A DNA stretch of 64,000 nt from Ryuthela nishihirai (GCA_038380435.1 JAWZYU010000020.1:48206307-48270306), one strand, 5' to 3'; counted from the stretch's first letter, positions 12,116-23,359 are shown. Program-made: numbers and translations. Notes: generated by a model not told the origin, from the letters alone.

Positions 12116-12199
12116 TTGTATATTCCGTCTCCTATTTAGACAAATTGTAGGGTGGCCATATGCATTTTTTTGGTTTCACTTTCGATAGAATTTTTCTTG

Positions 12200-13025
12200 C
12201 AGATACAGTCAGTTGCAGTTTACTATAGGGATTCAGAAGGGTCCAAGTACAAATATTTTGTGTTCATTTCAGAAAATATTCAGCATGACACAGTTAACTG
12301 TTCATTTATTTTAGAACAAACTCATTGCTTACCTTTGTTCTTACATAATTTCAAATTTAAAAAAAAGTGTATTATTTCTCCTCTGGGTCAGCTGCATGAT
12401 ATAAAAATAGGAAATATTTTTTGAATCTATGTCACCATCCAGAAGATTTTGGGATAAATCTAGAATGGCATTTCAATGTCACTGCTCACGGTTAAGGAAT
12501 ATGTGATGGAATAGAAGGAGCTGTCAAAAGCGCTGCTAAGGCAAACCTCCAAAGGCACTATGAACACCAAATATTATACCACTTTAGTTATTTACTTGGA
12601 GTCAAACAAATATGTCATCAATTCATTCCCTTTACTGTACAAATGAAGATTCCAATGAAGAAGAAAAGTTGCTTAAGAAACGTATACTTGAAGCAAAATC
12701 TGTTCCTGGCCCACAGAAATTTCATGGTATTATTCCGCTTTCGAAAAAAAAATGAAATATTACTAATAATATATTCAAAAAGTTATGAGACGCTTGAATA
12801 TTTTTTATCTGATTAATGATTTTGTGACTTGTGAATGGCGAAAACAGTGGTAGTGAGCCCATGTAGTGTATATGGACAATAAAAGTGAAGAAGTGTTACT
12901 AACATTTTTACATCCATCTGGTCCTGCAGCATCCTTTGTTTATCGAACAAAATCTGAGAATCTTACTGTATGTGCAAAACAAATTCTGACCCAAAAACTG
13001 TAGCTGGCCACACCTACAATTTGTT
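12200..13025 (+). pseudogene. Decayed transposon ORF (HGKGICDGI-type)
   Basis: Fragments in several frames can be followed through the element's interior. They include VAVYYRDSEG...YKYFVFISEN; a WHFNVTAHG(stop)GICDGIEGAVK block near 12460-12530 followed by KANLQRHYEHQ; and near 12880-12990 a segment VLLTFLHPSGPAASFVY. I associate the 'HGKG-CDGIGG-VKR' pattern and the later 'F-HP-GP--SF' segment with uncharacterised, repetitive proteins of arthropods and cnidarians, but this is recollection, not a search. At least two stops and several frameshifts make it non-functional. Its place between two matched inverted arms suggests it encoded the transposase or an accessory protein. Confidence 0.5.
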
Positions 13026-13041
13026 TAAACAGGAGATGGAA

Positions 13042-13335
13042 TGTATAACGTATTCTTTAAAGAAACTTGTGCAGCGAGAATTAAATGTCTGTTTTCACAG
13101 TATTTTCATCTATCATCATTTTATTAAGTATTTAGTATTAGAATGCCTTCTAAGTTAGCAAAAATAAATTTCTTTTTTGTGAGATTTAAATTTATTAATA
13201 TTTATAGTAATAAACATAATTTTTTGGATAGGCTTTTGAAATACATCAATGGTAGTAAAAATATGTTAAAATAAGATCCTATTTAGATCTTAAGTTCAAA
13301 ATTCGTATAAATATGCTTGAGATATGAAAGACTGC
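13042..13335 (-). repeat. Right terminal inverted repeat
   Basis: Inverted partner of 11838-12115. Confidence 0.72.
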
Positions 13336-13409
13336 ATGAATTTATTTCAATGTTAAAACAGATGTTTTTGTGAAAAATAAGGTCAAATATTTGAAACAAT
13401 GACCTTGAG

Positions 13410-13580
13410 AAATGAAATCTTACACAGAGATTTGGATATTTCCAATATCAAGGACTTGACCAAAGAACGATCAATCAAATTTTACGGAAATATGAAAGAT
13501 CACCCTAGCCAATTAGGAACTAATCTGATGAACTACGACAGCACTTGAGAAAAGACACAAGCGTCCAAGCTCGATCTTAT
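13410..13580 (+). pseudogene. Jockey-type LINE, extreme C-terminus
   Basis: A readable LHRDLDISNIKDLTKE segment followed by FYGNMKDHPSQL and a short basic run resembles the last 50 residues of Jockey-clade ORF2 proteins (LHxDLxIPTIxE...FYxxxxxHPNxL). Only this terminal piece is present, broken by a stop. It abuts the right arm of the long-TIR transposon. Confidence 0.6.
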
Positions 13581-13904
13581 TGTGAGTTGTGTTATGTAAC
13601 CTGCGGTTTCTGGACTTTCCCAGATTATCGCAGTGTGACTTAACACTATGATATGTGGCGCAGAACACTACCTAATTGAAGATGAAGAAGGTTATGTGCA
13701 AAACTTTGTCCTAATTTTGATGAAGAAGGTTATGGTGCAAAACTTTTGGTACTTCGAAAATACAGTTATGAGCTCTGATCTCTCTCTCAGAATCAGATTA
13801 TTAATTTACTTAATACAGATTACATGCTGATATTAAACGTCGTAGAAACAATAGCATCATATGCAGTTATGATAATAGCAAGAGGCTACAGCTCACATGT
13901 AGAA

Positions 13905-14240
13905 ACTTCTGCCTAATGACAGTTTAGTCTTCGGAAGAGACGAAAGAGAAAAAGGACTTGTTCTGTCAAGTTTCGTAGTTCTACATGTCTCTTGTGATGT
14001 CTAAAATGCTGATGTGTGACGTGGACGCTGTAAATGCAGTGTATGGATGCTCCAGCCAGTTGCAGCCATCCATCAAGGTTGTAAAGGGACGCAGAAAGGC
14101 ATGTGTGTGACAGGGAATAGGTGACAGCGGAAGTAACAGCCACTGTTCGTCTTAAGAGACGGAACTAGCGTCAGTAATACACTTCGCCGTGTAGCACATT
14201 TATCACTCCAGTCAGCTCAAGGAACAAGCTTCAGAAAATG
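13905..14240 (+). repeat. Dispersed repeat D, copy 1
   Basis: Matches 29590-29890 in the same orientation. Shared blocks are GACGCTGTAAATG, CCATCCATCAAGG, GTGACAGCGGAAGTAACAGC and GGAACTAGCGTC. The family is unidentified; no coding sequence or terminal structure seen. Confidence 0.5.
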
Positions 14241-15768
14241 CGATATCCAGCTAAAAAAGTTGGATAGGAATAAAAACTTTTCCTTTAAAAAAAACTCTTA
14301 CAACTTTGCTAGTAAGGAATCCTTTGAAGTTTCTCTTTTACTGTTTTAAATATATTACGATGTCTCCTCTAGCCTAAGTATGTTCTTATTAATCAGTACA
14401 TTAAAATGTTAAAATGTTACGTAGAAATTGTTCCACATAGCTGGAAAGTGTTTTAGAATCAGTACTGCGTCTGATAGACATGTCTTTCACTTTTCGCACC
14501 TGCGTGATCTTTCGGGCTAAACAAATAACATTTTTTTGAAAGAACAAATAGGTTGATATCGAGCAGGAAACACTGAATATATTTAGAAACGTAAGTAAAT
14601 GTGAAAATGCAATTCATTCAAAAATGTATTTAAAGTTAGCAATTTTTAAAATAAGCATTTCATTTCAAAACGACTCTAGTAGTAAGTTAAAAAAATAAAT
14701 TAAATGTGTTTTATATTAATGAAATAAAGAATATTGTTTTAGGGAGGGCAGGTCCTAGAAAAAATAAAGAGGGAGGGGAGAGGACAAGAAACTCGATTCT
14801 CGATTTCCATTGCAGTATGACATTTTTCCTTCCGCCTTAGAGGTCTTCAGAAAATTTCTTGAAAAATTCATCCTCTCTCTTAGCACATCTTCGCCCTTAA
14901 TAGGGAGTCGCACCCCACAGTTTGGAAACCACTAAGCTAGGATATCTATCTTACTAAAAGAATCTGTTTTCTTATCAAAATGCATAACTAAGTCATTTTT
15001 TATAAGAAATTAACAAATTCTTTTTACGAATTCGAAGCATGTAAATTTTAAATTGTAGTTCTTGAGCAAATGCCCGATTTTTTTTTGTTTCTGAAATTAA
15101 CATTTTATTTAATTGAGTACGTGACTTACGAACATAATGTGTACCTTGAATATGTTCGTATACTGTGTACCATGAATGTATTCGCAAGCTATGTATCACG
15201 AACGTTTTAATGATTTGAATTCATTTTCCTCGTAAGAAATGATGCTAAATCCGTTAATGCGTTCCTTCATCACCGCCAAAAAATCAACTTTCTTTTAAAA
15301 ACAAATGAGTAAGTCAGTGAATACTTTTAAATGAGTTTTTATGTTTTAATAAAAAATTATAAAGTGTTACATATTGTAATTTGACTCACTTTTCAAAACC
15401 TGAGTGTAAAGGCTTGAAATTCCATTATTATTCATATTTAAATCTTTCAGAAGCTCGTAAATTGCACTGATGCTGTGAAACATATCGTTGATCGGTTAAA
15501 TGTTCAGTAACCGTCATTAAACCTACTTGAAAACTTCTCACGATTAGAAAAAAAATATTTCCGATGGAAAACAAAAACGTCACTAATAACTATTACGAAA
15601 TATAAGTAGCTGTGTGGCTTTTCTAGAAATCCAAATATTTCAATTTTGTAATATTATAAATAAATAAAATATGATATTAATCAGAATTCTTTAAATAATC
15701 TTTCTGCCGGTAGGTAAATTGTAAATTAATATACAATCAAAAATAAATTCGTTACATTATCAATATAT
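14241..15768. other. Mostly unrecognised, AT-rich
   Basis: At about 14905-14937 the minus strand reads CTTAGTGGTTTCCAAACTGT, like a hAT transposon terminus. A matching opposite end was not found, so this is at most a broken element. The rest has no identifiable content. Confidence 0.4.
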
Positions 15769-15778
15769 GTACAGGTAT

Positions 15779-16038
15779 AGGGCCGAATCTGGGTTTGAGG
15801 GGTAAGGGGGCCATGCTCCCTCCCTTTTCAGAATGCTAGTAAAGGTAATAGAGCAAAAAATTGTTAAATATATATATATATTTGATGCATATCAAAGAAT
15901 GTATTTAAATACCTGTAAATGGAGATAAAAATGTTATCTGCATTGGAAATTCAGTTTCTTGGCTCTCCCTTCTACATTTTTCCCGGCTTGATTGTGTTTT
16001 TTGTTCCCCCCCCCTCGATATTTTCTAGATCCGGGTCT
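15779..16038 (+). mobile_element. MITE, GGATCTAG family, with TSD
   Basis: A 260-bp element whose ends are inverted: AGGGCCGAATCTGG at the left and AGACCCGGATCTAG read inwards from the right. The flanking GTACAGGTAT occurs at 15769-15778 and 16039-16048, a perfect duplication of 8-10 bp. That length would fit a hAT- or Mutator-like mover. Non-coding. Relatives at 5246, 6420 and 33727. Confidence 0.72.
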
Positions 16039-16302
16039 GTACAGGTATCTTCCTTGTATTGACAATTGAAACGAAAGAGCAATGGTGCGATGCAAACAAT
16101 CACCTCTCACTAAACACAAGGCCTAGGAGAGAATGTGATAAATTGTCAAATTCCATACCCGAGGTATGTCATCGAGTACTTCATTGATTTCTGCCTTGTC
16201 CCCTTCTGTAGCGGTAAAGTACCACTACAGCTTGGAGGCGTTCGACATATCATACATCCACAAAGAAAAACCAAAGGCCCTAATGGCCAAGGATAGAAAA
16301 CA

Positions 16303-17283
16303 TTATACAAAGCTAAAGAAAGGAGCAGAGGGAGACCCAGCTACAAGAACCTCCCAACAAAACCAAAGTTTACAAAATTTCGACATCGACATTCTCATGT
16401 GGTCTATCACCAACAGATCACGCAGACCATATTTCCATTTCCAAATGACTATTTCGGGACTCCGAACAATCTGATTGAAAATCAGGTCATTCCGAGCTTT
16501 CCACAGTTGATATTTAACCTTTGACAGCAGAAAGTTACGAACGCAATTCCTACTGTCAGGAGCCAGCACAGGTACGTGGAACAGGATGCTAATCCGGTCA
16601 TTTGGAGTTGTATGCAGCCACTTTCCAACAAGCTCCCAGATGCGCTGTGCAAAGGCACAGGTGCAAAGAAGATGCTCGCAGTCCTCCGGCAGACCACAGC
16701 GACCACAAGTATCACTCTGCACCAAACGCTGCTGGCGAAGCCGCATAAAGGTGGGTACAATCTCATGTGTTGCCTTCCAGTAAGCTGTCGATGCGAAGGC
16801 GGTAGACAATTACTATTAAGGTTGCACCAGGCAGTATCCCAGGGAAGAGTCGGCAGACATCGAGCGACGTCTGCCTCTCCCTCCCCGAGGTCCACCTGAT
16901 ACAACATAAACCTTATATTCCTCACAGAGAAATCAAGGTGCAAGCTGAAAACATTATATAAAGCACAAAAATTACGTAATTCTAGGTAGTGGCGACAGAG
17001 ATGGGCCACCATAATTAACAACAGGTAACAATTCCTGGCCAAAGGGGCTCAGGAACAAACAGAGGAAGGCTGACACAGGATGGTCAGTCTTCAGTAGGCT
17101 GTCGTACGTGTCGATGAGTCGGAGGTATTTAAACCACAACTCAGGATCACGAAGATCAAGACCATCTCGCGCAATGGGCTGAAACAGGTGAGAACGCTTG
17201 AGCGGATTAGTCCTCTTCTGCCAGACGAATTGAACAATAATGGTCGAAATGCGCCTAATTTAGGTACGGGGTGGTGCCTGTAC
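16303..17283 (-). pseudogene. L1/Tx1-type LINE, C-terminal part
   Basis: Reads on the minus strand from 17283: IVQFVWQKRTNPLKRSHLFQ, then a GLDLRDPELWFKYLRL block, typical of the region after the RT domain in L1/Tx1-clade ORF2 proteins. Next comes LYQVDLGEGEADVARCLPTL, and then a zf-RVT-like cysteine cluster CGRCGLPEDCEHLLCTCAFAQ followed by basic, Trp-rich sequence ending at a stop at about 16303. Two stops or frameshifts (near 17000 and 16810) break it. The RT core of the same element lies at 19912-21430, separated by the RTE-like insertion. Confidence 0.75.
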
Positions 17284-19911
17284 CTGAATCATCATCATCA
17301 TCATCATCATCCTCAAGCAGCCATGGGCTACGGAGGTCCAACCAAACCGTGCAATTTAGTTCTCCAAGCAAGTCTATCCTGAGCTACATCTACTGCATCT
17401 GGCCACTGCACACCAATTCTAACAAGGTCTTGTTTGACATTGTCTGCCCACCGCATCCTAGGTCTCCCTTTCCTTCTGAGGCCTTTAGGCACACTGTTCA
17501 TAACCCTATTCGCCAATCTTATTCATACGGGCAACATGGCCAAACCAACGGAGTCTCTCTCTGCACAATATGCTGCTTAAAGGAGGTTGCAAACTCCTTT
17601 GCCTAATCTCATCATTAGTTACAAAGTTGAACCACCTAATGCCCAAGATACTACGTAAGCATCTGGAATCAAAAGCATCTAGTTTCCTGTTATCTTGTTT
17701 ACAAAGTGTCCAAGTTTCACTACCATAACTAACCCTAGAAAGAACCAAACTATTATACAGTCTAATTTTAGTCTTTAGGTGTATACGCCTATTTCTCCAC
17801 ACTCTCCATAGGTTCTTAAAAGTCCCAGCAGCAATCCCTATTCGTCTGTTAATCTCATGCCGCACATCACCATTATCTGTTACATAGCTCCCAAGATAAT
17901 TAAACTGTGACACCTGCTCAAGACTGCAACCCTTCAGATTAACTGAATCACAGCCTGCCTGACCAATTTTCATCACTTTAGTTTTCTCTCTGTTTATAAC
18001 CAAACCTACTCTACTACCAGTCTCATCAACAGCTCGAATGAAAGAGTTCATCTCATCAACATCATTTGCCAAAAGGGCTAAATCATCAGCATAATCTAAA
18101 TCAGAAATTTTCGTATCTCCAGCCCATTTAAGGCCAAAATCTTTCCCTTGAAGTGAATTTCGCATAACATAATCAATAACCAAGCTAAAAAGAAAAGGAG
18201 ACAAAATGCACCCTTGTCGAACACCAGAAGTAATGCTAAACCAATTGCTACAAGCCTTACCAACTCTCACACACGACTCAGTGTTATTATAGAGAGCTTT
18301 CATAATGTTAACTAACTTGTCTGGTATACCATATGATCTCACAATCAACCACAAATTATGACGATCAACAGAGTCAAAAGCCTTTTTGAAATCAACAAAG
18401 CTAGCAACCAAAGGTTTCTGAAACTCTAAACATTTCTCAAGAATCTGCCTAAGTGAAAATATCTGATCCACACATCCCCTACCACTTCTGAATCCACATT
18501 GCTCATCACGCAATTGACTGTCAACCAGATTCTTAATTCTATTAAGCACAATCATGGAAAGAACTTTACCTGGAACAGAGAGTAGGCTGATACCCCTATA
18601 GTTATCACAAGAACTGCGATCACCTTTTTTGAAAATAGGGATAACAATAGCTCTGGTAAAATCCTTAGGAACCATGCCTTTATCATAAAAGATATTCAGA
18701 ATTTCAGTCATCCAAGTGGTAACCGAAACATTCCCAGCTCTAAGCATTTCCGTAGTAATTTCATCTACCCCTGGGGATTTATGAAGTTTAAGTTTAGAAA
18801 CAGCCAAAATAACTTCAGATTGTGTTATAGGACCAACATTAAAGCCACCAATGCATCTATCATTATTGCAAACAATGGGAGTAGAACTAACTACATTGTT
18901 TAGAACATCACTGAAATGCTCAGCCCACCTAGCCATGACAGAATCCTCCCCTTCTATAACCTTACCTTGTTTATCCTTCAATCCTTGTATGCCTGTCCGT
19001 TTTCTACCACACAAAACATTAACTATCTGGTACAGCTCTCTGCTGTTGTGCTGTCTAACTGCTTCCTCGGCTTTGTCAGCCAAACCATCAAGCCAAAGAT
19101 TCTTATCAGCAGCTAACTGATCCTTTACAAGTTTATTAAGGTCTCTGTAATGCTTTCTATTAGGACTAGTAGGGTATTGATTAAGGGCATTCCTGCAGTT
19201 CTTTCTTTCCGAAATAAGCTCAAGTGCCTTATCACTCAGATAATTTTGCCTCTTCTGCTCCTTTTTTCCTAAAAGAGTACTGTTAGTGTCCAAAAAAGCC
19301 TGTTTAAAATGATCCCATTCTTCCTCAACTTCAGTAGTAAGCAAACCATGACTGTCATAATGACTAAGTAACCTATCATGGTAAGCTTTGGCTATAACTG
19401 GATCTTTCAGAGCTTCAGTATTAAAAGTAAATTTTTTAACCCTAGCACAACACTTTTTAAGTTTAAGTTGCAACACACTTTTAACAAGGTAATGGTCAGA
19501 TCCAATTTCAGCTCCCCTATATGCCCTGGTATTCCTAACAGAACTAGCCCATTTGCTGTTAATTAATATGTAATCAATCATATTCTTATGCAGCCCATCA
19601 GGTGAAAACCATGTGTACTTATGTATGTCGCGGTGTTTGTAATAAGTGTTAGTTATTCTGAATCCATTGAGTTTACTTACCTGTAGGAGACGTTGCCCAT
19701 TGCCATTGCAGCTACCAATACCAAAAGGGCCTATTACTCCTCCCCAAAGGTCAGAGTCAGTACCAACTTTGGCATTGAAGTCACCAAGAACAAGGGTAAT
19801 ATCTCCTTTCTTGACAGAATTCAAAATATCCTGAAGTTGTTCATAAAACCTATCCTTCTCATCCTCATCGGCATCCTCAGTGGGGGCATAACAGCAGATA
19901 ACATTCAAGGC
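17284..19911 (-). mobile_element. RTE-like LINE, copy 1, inserted in the L1/Tx1-type LINE
   Basis: On the minus strand the element ends in a short (ATG)n tail (CAT repeats at 17288-17311 on the plus strand), as RTE-type LINEs typically do. Its 5' end is truncated inside the endonuclease domain near 19911. On either side the host LINE reads on: a PKFV-type segment just beyond 19911 and a VQAPP-type segment before 17284. No convincing target-site duplication found. It is the better-preserved of two copies in this window; the other spans 24155-29356. Confidence 0.82.
17328..19908 (-). pseudogene. RTE-like ORF2: endonuclease-reverse transcriptase, one frameshift
   Basis: An 800-codon open frame (19908-17506) followed, after a frameshift, by about 60 more codons to a stop at 17328. 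It would nick target DNA and reverse-transcribe its own RNA. The APE-type endonuclease lacks its N-terminus but keeps CCYAPTED (residues 5-12), LGDFNAKVG (41-49), IDYILIN (111-117) and SDHYLV (137-142). The reverse transcriptase keeps NYRGISLL (436-443), FVDFKKAFDSVD (504-515), GVRQGCILSP (562-571) and the catalytic YADD (606-609). The end RERLRWFGHVARMN and the GRPRMRW motif after it fit RTE/BovB-like proteins. Against copy 2, a 5-bp deletion near 17510 causes the frameshift. The truncated 5' end plus this shift make it inactive, though it looks recent. Confidence 0.85.
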
Positions 19912-20483
19912 ACAAATTTGGGAAGGAGAATTTTATTGGAAATTTTGACCCTCCCATGGAACGTATGATCCAAAGCCCCTCACACCTCATACTCGAGACT
20001 CAAGCCGTCCAGCAAAGCGTCCCAAGTGGAGTTGTGGCATCCCTTGTTGTCAAAATACACACCCAAAAGCTTTAGAGTTTCTTGGATGGCAATGGCAGCA
20101 TACTGAGGTGGCAGTTGCCAACCATCCCATGTCAGAATTCTAGACTTCTCGAGATTGATCCTTGCCCCTGTGACCAAGCAGTAAGAATCGAAATGCCGAG
20201 CGAATGGGGGCATGGAGTCCTCATCCCGAAGGAAGAAGCACGAGTCATCCGCATAGGCTAGGCATTTCACCTGCTCAAGCCCCAGGTTGGAGACCGAAAT
20301 CCCCCAAACATCCGGACGGGTTTGAATCCGGCGGAGCAGAATCTCAATCCCAAGAATGAATAACGCCGGTGATAAGGGGCATCCCTGGTGAACGCCCCTA
20401 GTCACCGGAACAGCAGTAGGCGAAACACCATTGACTATTAATACACTAGAAATGTCACAATACAATAACTGTACCATGGACAA
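19912..20483 (-). pseudogene. L1/Tx1-type LINE, reverse transcriptase core
   Basis: Minus-strand frame from 20483 with VQLLYCDISSVLIVNG, GVHQGCPLSPALFILGIEIL (RT motif B), CLAYADDSCFF (catalytic YADD), TGARINLEKSRI and LLGVYFDNKGC, then, past a stop at about 19980, an FHGRVKISNKILLPKF segment. These blocks in this order belong to the L1/Tx1 clade. The frame is interrupted at 19911 by the RTE-like insertion and resumes below 17284. Upstream it is separated from RT motif A by disturbed sequence at 20484-20780. Confidence 0.78.
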
Positions 20484-20489
20484 GAAGAC

Positions 20490-20779
20490 TGGACCATCTC
20501 GCGCAATGGGCTGAAACCATCTCAGTTTGCGTACGAAATACTTTGGGAACAGTTGCGTACTTTGGGTACAGTTGCGTACTTTGGGTACAGTTGCGTACGA
20601 AATATTTTGGGAAACAAAATTATTTTTAACTTTTTCATGGAAATAAAAATATTTTTAACATCGGGTTATATATTTTTAACTGTGGTTAGGCAAGGATTTG
20701 TCGATCACTATGCAAATTTCTTCAAATCTGATGTCCTCAGTGCTAGGCTCGGATGGCCCTGATCGGATGGCCCCTCGGA
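20490..20779. repeat. Rearranged insert: inverted copy plus 19-bp tandem repeats
   Basis: Contains, from left to right, a short duplicate of host-LINE sequence (TCTCGCGCAATGGGCTGAAA, also at about 17165), about three 19-bp units of AGTTGCGTACTTTGGGTAC at 20551-20605, and 20593-20755, an inverted copy of 21346-21545. It sits between RT motif A and the YADD part of the L1/Tx1-type LINE, so it arose after that element inserted. Confidence 0.65.
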
Positions 20780-21430
20780 TGGTCATGAGCCCTCAACATG
20801 TCTCATGTGAAGTCATGTGAGACACGGTGAAAGGCCTTACTCTGATCAATAGCAAACAGGCAGCACTTAAGCACTGTTTGTTTGATGTATTGAATTACGT
20901 TCCGAAAAAACCGCAAATTTTGAGAAATTTTGCGTCCTCCCACACCGCAGGTCTGGACAGGCCGGATAAGTTCCGGCAAGGCCGCAGAAAGCCATTATGA
21001 GAGAACCTTGGCCAAGATCTTGTAATCACAATTAAGCAAGGAGATGGGTCTCCATCCCTCCACATTGTGAGCAATGTCATTTGGATCTTTCTTGAGCAAA
21101 CTGATGTTAGCGGAACGCTCATAACACCTTTCTGCATTAAGGACATTAAACACCTGTGCCAGAAACCCAGCAAGCAAGCTCGCAAAACGCTGGTAGAAAT
21201 CGCCAGGAAGGCCATCCGTCCCCGGCGCCCGGGGACGGATGGCCTGCCGATTTCGCATAAAACGGATGGCCCTCTAGATCTCCTCATGCGAGATCGGCTA
21301 CTCGCAGGAATCACGTATCTGAGGAGAAATGGTTGGCACACCGTCCAACCATCCGAGCCTAGCACTGAGGACATCAGATTTGAAGAAATTTGCATAGTGA
21401 TCGACAAATCCTTGCCTAACCACAGTTAAA
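20780..21430 (-). pseudogene. L1/Tx1-type LINE, N-terminal RT region
   Basis: Minus-strand fragments: DHYANFFKSDVLSARLGW (endonuclease-RT linker), RAPGTDGLPGDFYQRFASLL (RT motif 0/1), GWRPISLLNCDYKILAKVLS (highly typical of L1/Tx1) and, after a stop, LRFFRNVIQY...CCLFAIDQSKAFHRVSH (motif A region). Frames shift between these pieces. The short inverted palindrome at 21209-21245 interrupts the motif 0/1 coding stretch. Together with 19912-20483 and 16303-17283 this is one dead LINE. Confidence 0.75.
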
Positions 21431-21545
21431 AATATATAACCCGATGTTAAAAATATTTTTATTCCCATGAAAACGTTAAAAATATTTTTATTCCCATGAA
21501 AACATTAAAAATAATTTTGCTTTCCAAAATATTTCGTACGCAAAG
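21346..21545 (-). repeat. Inverted repeat arm, partner of 20593-20755
   Basis: Reads on the minus strand CGTACGAAATATTTTGG, then AT-rich TTTTTAAC blocks, then GGTTAGGCAAGGATTTGTCG and GTGCTAGGCTCGGATGG, as does the plus strand at 20593-20755. This arm carries one extra 33-bp tandem unit of the GGGAATAAAAATATTTTTAA type. Confidence 0.75.
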
Positions 21546-22224
21546 CGTAAACTGTGGACAACTGTTGAAGAGTCTGTCCATAATGTATTGTTGTCTTGAG
21601 CGAGAGTTCTCATCAAAGAGTTCACTATTGAGATGACACTTCCTTTCCATAATTTAAATGTCTTATTTGCAAATATTTATCATTCGTGTACATCGGCTAC
21701 TTAATAACCGTAGAGGTTTTAGAATGTTTGATGTACGATGTATGTTTGCGAGTAAAAAAATCAGTGTAATGATTTATTAATGACTAATAATTAGTTGAAA
21801 AATATACTGTGATTAAAAGAATGTCTGTAGCACGTAAAAATGTACTTTACTAAATATTAAGCAAAACGTTATCTAAATATAATTTTGCAAATTCTTCTGA
21901 GTTACTTTTGCACTTTCAAATGCAGTAATTTTCATAGATTTCATTCCAGTTCTCCACGTCACACTCCAGTAATTTTTTTAATCTTGTATTCTACTTTATC
22001 CGCAAAGAGATCGCTTCTTTCCCAAATGATAAGTTTTTTAAATTGGGATTTTATTCCAATACATTTTTGTTTTCTTTTTAAAGTGAATATCATCATCGAA
22101 TTTTTAATTCAGTTTTTTGTTTCATTATCTCAAATACTATTTTTTTTCACTCCTGTCAGCCATCAATAATGAAGTAATGTTTGCTGATATTCTTGCATAT
22201 CGTATCAAATCTCAGATTTTATAT
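21546..22224. other. AT-rich stretch, nothing recognised
   Basis: No gene or repeat identified between the LINE rearrangement and the minisatellite. Confidence 0.45.
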
Positions 22225-22725
22225 GCTATATGGAACAAATAGGAACCAGATTCATTACTGAATCCAATCAGGTAGCAAACAGCAACCATATTCATTACTG
22301 AATCCAATCAGGCAGCAAACATAACCAGACTCATTTCTGAATCCAATCAGGGAGCAAAAAACTGAACCAGACTCATTACCGAATCCAGTCAAATCGCAAA
22401 GAGAACCATACTCATTGCCGAATACAGTCAGATGGGAAACAGAACCAGACTCATTACGAATCCAGTCAGGTAGAAAAACAGAACCAGACTCATCACCGAA
22501 TCCAATAAGGAAGCAAAACAGAACTAGACTCGTTACTGAATCCAGTCAGGCAGCAAACAGACTAGACTCATTACCGAATACAGTCAAATGGTAAAGAGAA
22601 CCAGACTCATTACTGAATCCAGTCAGGTAGGAGACAGCAACCAGACTCATTACTGAATCCAAGCAGGTAGCAAACAGAACCAGACTCATTGATGAATCCA
22701 TTGAGGTAGCCAAACAGAAACAGAA
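22225..22725. repeat. Minisatellite, about 40-bp unit, 12 copies
   Basis: Twelve imperfect units of AACCAGACTCATTACTGAAT followed by CCAGTCAGGTAGCAAACAG. Units differ by 5-20% and by small indels, and indels not divisible by three break any common frame, so this is non-coding tandem DNA. Confidence 0.9.
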
Positions 22726-22784
22726 TGAATATCGATGACCATTGATTAAAACTTAGTTGGATTTTTTATCTATGAGTGATACTA

Positions 22785-22888
22785 TTTGCACACAATGGTT
22801 TAAATGGTCAGGTCATAAAGTCCTCAAGAACTCAGAAAAGGTTGGGAAAGGAGATCTACTGGACAGCTGTTAGGAATTTACGAGAAAG
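22785..22888 (-). mobile_element. SINE-A 3' fragment
   Basis: Antisense piece of the SINE-A 3' half (TTTGCACACAATGG to GGACAGCTGTTAGG). Both ends are lost. Confidence 0.7.
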
Positions 22889-23359
22889 AATAACGCCTTT
22901 TTTTTACCAATTAGCTTATAGTGCGACATTGTAAATTCTTGAAAATCAGTGCATAGCTTTTGTTGGGGGAGCCCACGATGATAATTTCCCACGAGTGTGT
23001 GTCATGAAGCGCTGCCTGAGTATTATAAGCAAATATTTAGTACCAAACGAACACAAAAATCAGATAGTCAACACTGGACTCTTTTTTTTTTCAGGCGAGT
23101 ACTTCACCTGGGTTGCTATTACGGCCGAGTGATTTCATGTTTTTTATGCATAATTTTATCTTATATATTTTTTTAAATTTATTAATCTTTACAGTGGTTT
23201 TTATTGTATACATCTGTGTTTATATTTTATAAGTTATAATTATTAATTTCTGTCCCTTTGATTGGGCCTCTGGAGCCTCAAGGGACCCTAATAAATAATA
23301 TTATTCTCATTGAAGTAAATGTTATAATACCATCGGTTAAAGTAGATTACATTACATGC

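Larger units (their letters stand above)
11838..13335. mobile_element. DNA transposon with long terminal inverted repeats
   Basis: The left arm (about 11838-12115) and right arm (about 13042-13335) are inverted copies of each other, roughly 80% alike over about 280 bp. Landmarks are TTTCATATGTCAAGC outermost, CTAACTTAGAAGGCAT in the middle and CTTCTTTAAAGAAT innermost. About 0.9 kb between the arms carries a decayed coding region. Long arms around one gene suggest a cut-and-paste transposon of an unassigned superfamily. I could not identify a target-site duplication. Confidence 0.72.

Noticed and set aside
16482..17042. 186-codon minus-strand frame as a separate gene
   Set aside because: It overlaps the L1/Tx1-type C-terminal relic; only its first part follows the homologous frame and the rest is a shadow.
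17288..17311. Independent CAT microsatellite
   Set aside because: It is the 3' tail of the RTE-like LINE, as its position and the matching tail at 24155 show.
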